Below, in pieces: positions 6,367 to 12,007 of a stretch of DNA of 23,756 nucleotides. This DNA is from DATIRA01 sp964553405 (lineage in GTDB: Bacteria; Pseudomonadota; Gammaproteobacteria; Steroidobacterales; Steroidobacteraceae): positions 1 to 23,756 of the forward strand of contig CAZKLS010000036.1 in NCBI GenBank assembly GCA_964553405.1. Direction: 5' to 3'. Under the pieces are notes generated by a model that saw nothing but the letters and a program-made list of their open reading frames with translations, ran no database searches and was not told where the DNA came from. Both the position numbers and the translations under genes were made by a program. The first letter of the stretch is position 1. Each line of letters opens with the position of its first letter.

Positions 6367-6407
6367 AGCACGCGGGCGGCAGCGCTCGACAGCTTCAGCT
6401 TGGACAT
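6367..6407 (-). CDS. N-terminus of a gene truncated by the assembly gap
   Basis: An ATG at 6407, preceded by GGGGAG 3 nt upstream, opens a leftward frame reading MSKLKLSSAAARV before running into the N run. Only 13 codons are visible, so the product cannot be identified. A basic, short N-terminus of this kind is compatible with the start of a membrane transporter or a small cytoplasmic protein, but this is a guess. The stop and the true length are hidden in the gap. It would be divergent from the MAPEG gene, whose start lies 135 bp away. Confidence 0.45.
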
Positions 6408-6502
6408 GGTCTCCCCGGGACTACCGACCAGGCCGGCTGCCTGGCTACGCAAGGTTAGCGCGTACGGGGCCGGGCGGGCGAGCGTTGCGGCCGGTGCTCG
6501 GC

Positions 6503-6508
6503 TATGCT
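6503..6508 (+). promoter_or_regulatory. Candidate -10 box (TATGCT) before the MAPEG gene
   Basis: TATGCT at 6503-6508 lies 34 bp upstream of the ATG at 6543. A TTGCGG is seen at 6485-6490, but the 12-bp spacing is too short for a classic sigma-70 pair. Weak candidate. Confidence 0.3.
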
Positions 6509-6542
6509 GCCGCCCGGCAATGGGACAGCGCGAGGGCGGGCC

Positions 6543-6914
6543 ATGACGACTGCATTCTGGTGTGTGCTGATCGCGGGGCTGCTGCCGTACGCCGCCACAC
6601 TGACGGCCAAGCTCGGCGCGAGCTTCGACAACGCGAATCCCCGCGACTGGCTCGCGAGCCAGGCCGGCTATCGGCGGCGCGCCAATGCGGCACAGCACAA
6701 CGGCTTCGAGGCGTTTCCGCTGTTCGCGGCCGCCGTCATCGTCGCGCAGCTGACCGGCGCGCCGCAGGCGCGGGTGGACCTGCTGGCGATCGTGTTCGTG
6801 GTCGCGCGCGTGGCGCATCTCGGCTTCTACCTGGCCGACCTGGCGACGCTCAGGTCGATCGCCTGGCTGGTCGGTATCGGCTGCGCGATCGCGATCTTCG
6901 TCGCGGGCGCCTGA
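6543..6914 (+). CDS. MAPEG-family membrane protein
   Basis: A 123-residue membrane protein of the MAPEG family (membrane-associated proteins in eicosanoid and glutathione metabolism; the bacterial members are of uncertain function). Four hydrophobic helices are visible. The family pattern is present: a first helix followed by an Asp-Asn-x-Asn-Pro-Arg loop (FDNANPRDWL), then RRRANAAQHNGFEAFPLFAA, where the Arg/Asn/His/Asn/Glu run after helix one is characteristic, and a R-x-x-H-L-G-F-Y-L-A-D segment in the third helix. The ATG at 6543 follows GAGGGCGGG. A further in-frame ATG at 6504 lacks a ribosome-binding site. It is convergent with rarD, with only 16 bp between stops. Confidence 0.85.
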   Translation: MTTAFWCVLIAGLLPYAATLTAKLGASFDNANPRDWLASQAGYRRRANAAQHNGFEAFPLFAAAVIVAQLTGAPQARVDLLAIVFVVARVAHLGFYLADLATLRSIAWLVGIGCAIAIFVAGA

Positions 6915-6930
6915 CCAGCCCGCCGCCGGT

Positions 6931-7881
6931 TCAGCCACCCGCTGCGCGAACCGGCCGGCGGCGGCTTCGCCAGAGGCCTTCCGCCGCGTAGATCGCGAGG
7001 CCGGTCCAGATCAGGCCGAAGCCGATCGCGCGGGCCCTCGGGAACGGCTCGTGGAACAGGAAGACCCCGATCAGGAACTGCAGCGTCGGGCCGATGTACT
7101 GCACGATGCCGATGGTCGAATAGCGGATGCGGCGGGCTCCGAACGCGAACAGCGCCAGCGGCAGCGCGGTGGCGAGACCGCTGCCCACCAGCAACGCGTC
7201 GACGACGGCGTCGCCCTGCGCGAAGGCGCCGCTGCCGTGCTGCCCCGCCCAGACGAGGAAAGTCGCCGCGAACGGCGTCAGCAGCAGCGTCTCGCTCGCG
7301 AGGCCCGGCACCGACTCCACTGCGACCATCTTGCGCATCAGTCCGTAGGTGCCGAAGCTCGCCGCGAGCACCAGCGCGATCCACGGCGGGCGGCCGGCCG
7401 CGACCGTAAGGTAAAGGACGCCGACCGCCGCCAGCGCGACGGCCGTCCACTGCGCCCGCGTCAGGCGTTCGGAGAGAATCACGACCCCGAGCACCACGTT
7501 CAGCAGCGGGTTGATGAAATAACCGAGGCTCGCTTCCACCACGTGGCCGTGGCCCACCGCCCACACGTACACCAGCCAGTTGATGCTGATCAGCACCGCG
7601 GACGCGGCGAGCCGCCGGCGGGTCGCCGGATTCGACAACGCGGCCTTGACGCTCCCGAGCTCGCCGCGCCACGCCAGGTAGGCCATCACCAGCAGGCAGC
7701 ACCAGACGACCCGGTGAGCCATCACCTGCAGCGCCGGGACGTCCGCGAGCGGTTTCAGGTAGAGCGGGAAGACCCCCCAGAGCGCGAAGGCGGTCACCGC
7801 CGCCGCCAGTCCGGAACGCTCGGCCGCATGCTGGCGATCCGACGCGGCGTCGATCGGTTCCGGAGGGCGACTTTCAGTCAT
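6931..7881 (-). CDS. rarD: EamA-family transporter RarD
   Basis: A 316-residue protein with ten predicted membrane helices and two EamA repeats, as usual for the RarD branch of the drug/metabolite transporters. RarD markers include the N-terminal FALWGVFPLYLKPL, the HRVVWCCLL segment, GYFINPLLNVVLG after helix four, and the late YIGPTLQFLIGVFLFHEPF. These match E. coli RarD-type sequences. The family was named for a chloramphenicol-sensitivity link, but the physiological substrate is unclear. The ATG at 7881 is preferred; a GTG at 7899 in the same frame is possible, and neither has a strong ribosome-binding site. The C-terminal end is basic (WRSRRRPVRAAGG). Confidence 0.9.
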   Translation of the reverse strand: MTESRPPEPIDAASDRQHAAERSGLAAAVTAFALWGVFPLYLKPLADVPALQVMAHRVVWCCLLVMAYLAWRGELGSVKAALSNPATRRRLAASAVLISINWLVYVWAVGHGHVVEASLGYFINPLLNVVLGVVILSERLTRAQWTAVALAAVGVLYLTVAAGRPPWIALVLAASFGTYGLMRKMVAVESVPGLASETLLLTPFAATFLVWAGQHGSGAFAQGDAVVDALLVGSGLATALPLALFAFGARRIRYSTIGIVQYIGPTLQFLIGVFLFHEPFPRARAIGFGLIWTGLAIYAAEGLWRSRRRPVRAAGG

Positions 7882-7991
7882 GACGAACCGGGCGCACACT
7901 GTCGGCGCGGGTAGGGCCGGCCGGCATTCTCTCAGATCCGCCCGCCGGGCGCGTCCGCCGCTGGTGACTCACGGTCCGCAGGAGGGTTCCA

Positions 7992-8420
7992 ATGGACTTC
8001 AGCGCAGCCGTTGCACGCGGGTTCCGGGATGCGCCGTTCGTCGCGAAGCTGGGGATCGAGCTGCTCGACCTCGGCGAGGGGTGGTGCGAGGCCGGGCTGA
8101 AGCTCGAGGCTTGGCACCTGCAGCAGAACGGACTCGCGCACGCGGGGGTCCTCGCCACGCTTGCCGACCACTGCGCCGGTGCGGCCGCCACGACCCTGCT
8201 CGGCGAGGGCGCGGCGGTGGTCACCGCGGAGTTCAAGATCAACCTGCTTCGGCCCGCCCAGGGCGAGCGGCTGCACTGCCGTGCCGCGGTGCTCAAGCCG
8301 GGCCGGGCGCTCGTGGTGGTCGAAGCGGACGTGTTCGCGCTGACAGGAGACGCCCGGCAGCTGGTGGCCAGGCTCAACGCCACGATGGCGGTGTTGCGGA
8401 TCCCGCCGGGACCGGGATGA
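7992..8420 (+). CDS. PaaI-family hotdog thioesterase
   Basis: A 142-residue hotdog-fold protein of the PaaI/acyl-CoA thioesterase type, expected to hydrolyse an acyl- or aryl-CoA thioester in the cytoplasm. The signature HLQQNGLAHAGVLATLADH (residues 42-60) carries Asn46, His50 and Asp59, which correspond to the usual catalytic or substrate-orienting positions. The helix continues CAGAAATTLL, followed by the strand pattern VVTAEFKINLLRPAQGE that lines the CoA site. The ATG at 7992 has AGGAGGG 7 nt upstream, a strong start. It is divergent from rarD. A link to the ring-cleavage cluster upstream is conceivable but they are 3.7 kb apart in separate transcription units, so this is only speculation. 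Confidence 0.87.
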   Translation: MDFSAAVARGFRDAPFVAKLGIELLDLGEGWCEAGLKLEAWHLQQNGLAHAGVLATLADHCAGAAATTLLGEGAAVVTAEFKINLLRPAQGERLHCRAAVLKPGRALVVVEADVFALTGDARQLVARLNATMAVLRIPPGPG

Positions 8421-8506
8421 ACGCCTCGGCTGCGGAAAATCCTCTCTTCCAGTGCCTCTCAAGCCGGGCCAAGCTTCGCGTTTCCGATGACCAGCGTGGG
8501 CCCTGA

Positions 8507-8866
8507 GTGAGCTTCGAATCATCCCGGCTTCGACGCGAGTTCCGCACCATGCAGTGCATGGTCGAGATCTACTGCGCCGATCATCATCCCGGCGCCGGGT
8601 CCGTTCCCTGCGAGCAATGCACGGATTTTCTCGGCTATGCCCAGGCGAGGCTGGAGAAGTGCCCCTACGGCGAGGACAAGCCGACCTGCGCCCGGTGCCC
8701 GATCCACTGCTACAAGCGCGTGCAGCGGGAGCAGGCGCGCACGATCATGCGTTACTCGGGGCCGAGGATGGTGCGGCGCCATCCGTGGCTCGCCCTGCTG
8801 CACGTCCTCGACAAGCTGCGCCGCGTCGAGCACCCGATGGAGGCCCGGCGCAGGCAGCGCGGCTGA
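8507..8866 (+). CDS. ygbA: YgbA-like nitrous oxide-stimulated promoter (NOSP) family protein
   Basis: A 119-residue cysteine-rich protein of the NOSP/YgbA family. Features seen: an N-terminal helix with RREFRTMQCMVEIYC, then CEQC (35-38), KCPYGEDKPTCARCPIHCYK with Cys52, 61, 64 and 68, and the late RYSGPRMVRRHPWLALLHVLD. The C-x8-C-x2-C-x3-C arrangement suggests metal or Fe-S binding (inference). In E. coli, ygbA is under nitric-oxide-responsive control and is linked to growth under nitrosative stress (family knowledge). The start is GTG at 8507 with no strong ribosome-binding site; an ATG at 8551 would delete the conserved N-terminal part, so GTG is preferred. No NsrR-like operator was identified with confidence upstream. 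Confidence 0.88.
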   Translation: MSFESSRLRREFRTMQCMVEIYCADHHPGAGSVPCEQCTDFLGYAQARLEKCPYGEDKPTCARCPIHCYKRVQREQARTIMRYSGPRMVRRHPWLALLHVLDKLRRVEHPMEARRRQRG

Positions 8867-8874
8867 TACCAGGG

Positions 8875-9066
8875 TCAGGCGGCGCGGGATCGACCGTTGC
8901 CGGTGGGAGTGACGCGCTCGGCCCACTGGTCCTTCAGAAAGCCGTTCTCGGGCTTCCAGTCCAGGGTTTCGAGCTTCCTGCGCAGCGCTGCGGCTTCCTC
9001 GTCGGCAACCAGCCGGGCGCGGGGCGAGAGCTGCAGGCTTCGATTCCTGATCCAGAGCAGACTCAT
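8875..9066 (-). CDS. Putative 63-aa cytoplasmic protein, unknown function
   Basis: A short leftward frame from ATG 9066, preceded by GGAGAGG with a 6-nt gap, ending 8 bp from the convergent ygbA-like stop. The product (starting MSLLWIRNRSLQLSPRAR) has a helix-forming central part, VADEEAAALRRKLETLDWKP, then NGFLKDQWAERVTP and a basic tail. No signal peptide, membrane segment or known domain is apparent. Codon third positions are G/C-rich, as in real genes here, and the ribosome-binding site is good, so I think it is probably expressed. An in-frame ATG at 9090 is a less likely start. Confidence 0.5.
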   Translation of the reverse strand: MSLLWIRNRSLQLSPRARLVADEEAAALRRKLETLDWKPENGFLKDQWAERVTPTGNGRSRAA

Positions 9067-9365
9067 ATCGATCCTCTCCATAGCGGGCACCCCGTTGGGC
9101 CCACCCCAGACACCTGCACACCCCGTGCCAGAGCATGCTTCAGCGAGGATTTGCCTTGTGTTTTTCCGCTCACTGCCCGCGAGGGCCGTGGCTCCCGAGG
9201 CTTGTTCGTAAAGAGTTGCGACACGCCGCCAGCGTGGCGTTCGCGCAACAATGGTCTGCGCAATGAGAACCAGCTCTCAGTTCGGCAAGCGGATCCCGGC
9301 TTTCACGACATAAGGCGCCGATGGCCGGGGCCTCGCGGGATGTCAGCTTTTCCGACGGTCGCGGA
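9067..9365. other. 299-bp intergenic region with an inverted repeat
   Basis: No convincing gene between the 63-aa frame and the nitroreductase stop. The frames crossing it have no domain and no ribosome-binding site. It must hold the promoter of the 63-aa gene and the 3' end of the nitroreductase transcript. An inverted repeat lies at 9216-9248. Base composition is somewhat lower in G/C than neighbouring genes. Confidence 0.5.
9216..9248. repeat. Imperfect inverted repeat (stem-loop), possible terminator of the nitroreductase transcript
   Basis: Arms TTGCG-ACACGCC (9216-9227) and GTGGCGT-TCGCGCAA (9234-9248) pair as ACGCC/GGCGT next to a 6-to-8-nt loop and TTGCG/CGCAA at the base, with small mismatches between. 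It lies about 120 bp beyond the leftward nitroreductase stop. No T run follows on either side, so terminator function is only a guess. Confidence 0.35.
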
Positions 9366-10037
9366 TCAGAAACCGCGGAACGAGGCGAACTCCTCGAGCG
9401 GGGCACGCTCGCTCTGCAGGCGATTGATCGGCGCACTCTCGTCCCGGTGGCCGAGCGCCATGCCCGCGAACAGCATCAGCTCGGGCGGCAGTCCGAGGAA
9501 TTCGCCGACCGTGCGGTGCCAGACGCACCACGCCTCCTGCGCGCAGGTGTGCAGGCCGCGCTCGCGCGCCAGCAGCATCACGGTCTGCATGTACATTCCG
9601 AGGTCGGACCACTGCGGCGGTCCCATCTGCCGATCGATGCAGAAGAAGAGCCCGACCGGGGCGCCGAAGAACCCGTAATTGCGCGCGAACTGCAGCAGCC
9701 GCCCGAGCTTGTCCTCGCGGCTGATTCCGATCGTCGCGTACATGTCCTCGCCGACCCGGAAGCGCCGCGTCCGGTACGGCTCGCCGAGCTTGGCGGGATA
9801 GACGTCGTATTCGGCCCCTTCGCCGCGCGGATGCGTCGGCAGCTTGCCGCGGATGCTCGAGACCAGCTCGGTCAACGGTGCGCCCGTCAGCGCGAAGACG
9901 TGCCACGGCTGGAGGTTGCCACCCGAAGGTGTCCGCCGGGCGGCATCGAGGATCTCCCGGACGGTCGATTCGGGGACCGGTGTCGGCAGGAAGGCACGAC
10001 AACTCATGCGGGTTTCGACGGCTTCACTGACGTTCAC
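9366..10037 (-). CDS. Nitroreductase-family FMN oxidoreductase
   Basis: A 223-residue protein of the nitroreductase family, which binds FMN and reduces nitroaromatics, quinones or related substrates with NAD(P)H. The N-terminal ETRMSCRAFLPTPVPE holds the Arg pair contacting the FMN phosphate, and RTPSGGNLQPW (35-45) is the second FMN segment. The central MYMQTVMLLARERGLHTCAQ is the dimer helix with the expected Gly-Leu turn, and the C-terminal part reads MALGHRDESAPIN, also family-typical. The start is GTG 10037, chosen because AGGAGG lies 7 nt upstream; an internal ATG at 10007 would remove part of the FMN site. It is divergent from apt. Physiological substrate not readable. Confidence 0.9.
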   Translation of the reverse strand: MNVSEAVETRMSCRAFLPTPVPESTVREILDAARRTPSGGNLQPWHVFALTGAPLTELVSSIRGKLPTHPRGEGAEYDVYPAKLGEPYRTRRFRVGEDMYATIGISREDKLGRLLQFARNYGFFGAPVGLFFCIDRQMGPPQWSDLGMYMQTVMLLARERGLHTCAQEAWCVWHRTVGEFLGLPPELMLFAGMALGHRDESAPINRLQSERAPLEEFASFRGF

Positions 10038-10130
10038 GCTGGACCCTCCTGGCCGCGCGCTGCATGCCGCGCGGCTCGACTGTGTTCGGACCTGCCCGGT
10101 CACCGTTCGCGGGCGCCGGCTAGGGTGCCG

Positions 10131-10136
10131 CATAAT
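10131..10136 (+). promoter_or_regulatory. Candidate -10 box (CATAAT) for the apt-MFS-glnE transcript
   Basis: CATAAT at 10131-10136 in the 217-bp divergent region matches TATAAT in five of six bases and stands out in GC-rich surroundings. It leaves a leader of about 110 nt before the apt ATG. TTCGCG at 10106-10111 is the nearest -35-like site, at a slightly long 19-bp spacing. Confidence 0.4.
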
Positions 10137-10254
10137 CGCGGGCCCGAAAACCCGGCCACCGGCCGGAACGAGCGTTTCGGTCACGGACTCGCCGGTTTCC
10201 AGGCCGCCTCGCCCGAGCCATCCGTTTTCGTTACGCTGCCGAGCGAGGTTTCCG

Positions 10255-10761
10255 ATGCAGTCACTGAAAGCCCTGGTCGCCGAGATTCCCGATTTTCCGA
10301 AGCCGGGGATCCTGTTTCGCGACATCAACCCGCTGCTGCGCCTGCGATTCAGCGAGACCGTCAGCGCGATGGACGAGCTGTTCGACGCGGCGACCTGGGA
10401 CCGGGTGGACGCGGTGGCCGGGGTCGAGTCGCGCGGCTTCATACTGGCCGCGGCGCTTGCGGACCGCCGCCGCAAGGGCCTGGTGCCGATCCGCAAGAAG
10501 GGCAAGCTGCCGCCGCCGATCGTGGACGTGGCCTACGACCTCGAGTACGGCTCCGGCATCCTGGAGATGCAGGCCGGGCAGGGCCGCCTGCTGCTGATCG
10601 ATGACGTGCTCGCGACCGGCGGCACGCTGCGCGCGTCCGCTTCGCTGTGCGGCCAGGCGGGATACTCCGTCAGCGGCGTCGGCGTGCTGATCGATCTCGG
10701 ACTGGCACCGGGGTTCCGTTGCGAGGAGCACGTCCCGCGGTCGGTCATTCAATATGGCTGA
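10255..10761 (+). CDS. apt: Adenine phosphoribosyltransferase
   Basis: A 168-residue type-I phosphoribosyltransferase that salvages adenine by joining it to PRPP to give AMP. The N-terminus IPDFPKPGILFRDINPLL is the Apt signature, VAGVESRGFILAAALA (54-69) forms the flexible region and PPi-binding part, and LLLIDDVLATGGT (112-124) is the PRPP-binding loop. Length is slightly under the usual 170-183 aa but nothing essential is missing. The ATG at 10255 has GAGG upstream; the frame is open further upstream, but that extension is not Apt-like. Its stop overlaps the start of the MFS gene by 8 nt (ATGGCTGA), so translation is probably coupled. Confidence 0.95.
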   Translation: MQSLKALVAEIPDFPKPGILFRDINPLLRLRFSETVSAMDELFDAATWDRVDAVAGVESRGFILAAALADRRRKGLVPIRKKGKLPPPIVDVAYDLEYGSGILEMQAGQGRLLLIDDVLATGGTLRASASLCGQAGYSVSGVGVLIDLGLAPGFRCEEHVPRSVIQYG

Positions 10762-12007
10762 ACGCCGCGCGGCGATCGCGTTCATCTTCATCACGATCCT
10801 GCTCGACATGCTGGCGCTCGGCATGATCATTCCCGTGCTGCCGAAGCTGATCGAGAGCTTCATGGGCGGGGACACGGCCGGCGCGGCGAAGATCTACGGG
10901 ATCTTCGGCACGGTCTGGGCGTTCATGCAGTTCGTCTCGATGCCGGTGATGGGCGCGCTGTCGGACCGGTTCGGACGACGCCCGGTGATCCTGCTGTCGA
11001 ACCTCGGGCTGGGGCTCGACTACATCCTGATGGCGCTGGCACCCAGCCTGCGCTGGCTGTTCGTCGGCCGGGTCATTTCCGGCGTCACGGCCGCCAGCAT
11101 CAGCACGGCGATGGCCTATATCGCGGACGTGACACCGGCCGAGCGGCGCGCGGCGGGTTTCGGGCTGATGGGCGTCGCGTTCGGCGCCGGATTCGTGCTC
11201 GGGCCGGCGATCGGCGGCATCCTCGGCAGCATCGACCCCCGGTTGCCGTTCTGGGCCGCGGCCGTCGCGAGCCTCGCGAACGCCGCGTACGGCTTCCTGA
11301 TACTGCCGGAATCGCTGCCGCCAGAGCGGCGCCGCGCATTCGAGTGGCGCCGCGCGAACCCGGTGGGCTCGTTGCGGCTGTTGCGCTCCCACCCGCAACT
11401 CAAGGGCCTCGCGGGCGTGTCCTTCCTGAGCAGCCTCGCCCATGCCGTGCTGCCGTCGACGATGGTGCTGTACGCGGGCTATCGCTACGGCTGGGACGAG
11501 CGTACCGTCGGGCTCAGCCTCGCGGTGATCGGCGTCTGCTCGGCGATCGTGCAAGGGGCGTTGATCGGCCCGGCGGTGCGCCGCTTCGGCGAGCGGCGGA
11601 CATTGCTGTTCGGCCTCGGTGCCGGCGCGGTCGGGTTCATGATCTACGCGCTGGCCCGCACCGGGGCGATCTTCATGATCGGCGTGCCGATCGTCGCGCT
11701 CTGGGGCCTCGCCAGCCCCTCGGTGCAGGGACTGATGACGCGCTACGTGGATCCTTCCCAGCAGGGGCAGTTGCAGGGTGCGAACGGATCGGTCCTCGGC
11801 GTCGCGACGATGATCGGGCCGGGCTTGTTCGCCGGGACGTTCGCGTATTTCATCGGCCCGGCGGCGCCCCTGCATCTTCCGGGTGCCGCGTTCGCGCTTG
11901 CCGCGGCGCTCTTGATCACCGCGGCGCTGCTGGCCGGCGCCATGATCAGGACGCAGCCTGCTGCGCCGCCCGCCGGGACTGAACCGGGCATGGAGCGGAA
12001 GCAATGA
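10754..12007 (+). CDS. MFS transporter, TCR/Tet-like drug-efflux family
   Basis: A 417-residue major facilitator protein with 12 likely membrane helices. The N-terminal FIFITILLDMLALGMIIPVL is close to TetA-type exporters, where the Asp in helix one matters for proton-coupled efflux. The cytoplasmic loop between helices 2 and 3 has GALSDRFGRRPVIL, the MFS motif A. A motif C-like GFVLGPAIGGILG in helix 5 is typical of antiporters. The exporter therefore most likely moves a small molecule out in exchange for protons; the substrate is not known and does not have to be tetracycline. It overlaps apt at its 5' end and glnE at its 3' end by four bases (ATGA), so the three genes form one operon. Confidence 0.88.
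   Translation: MAERRAAIAFIFITILLDMLALGMIIPVLPKLIESFMGGDTAGAAKIYGIFGTVWAFMQFVSMPVMGALSDRFGRRPVILLSNLGLGLDYILMALAPSLRWLFVGRVISGVTAASISTAMAYIADVTPAERRAAGFGLMGVAFGAGFVLGPAIGGILGSIDPRLPFWAAAVASLANAAYGFLILPESLPPERRRAFEWRRANPVGSLRLLRSHPQLKGLAGVSFLSSLAHAVLPSTMVLYAGYRYGWDERTVGLSLAVIGVCSAIVQGALIGPAVRRFGERRTLLFGLGAGAVGFMIYALARTGAIFMIGVPIVALWGLASPSVQGLMTRYVDPSQQGQLQGANGSVLGVATMIGPGLFAGTFAYFIGPAAPLHLPGAAFALAAALLITAALLAGAMIRTQPAAPPAGTEPGMERKQ

Noticed and set aside
9321..10604. A 427-aa plus-strand frame opposite the nitroreductase and running into apt
   Set aside because: Antisense to a clear nitroreductase and out of frame with apt; no start signal or domain.
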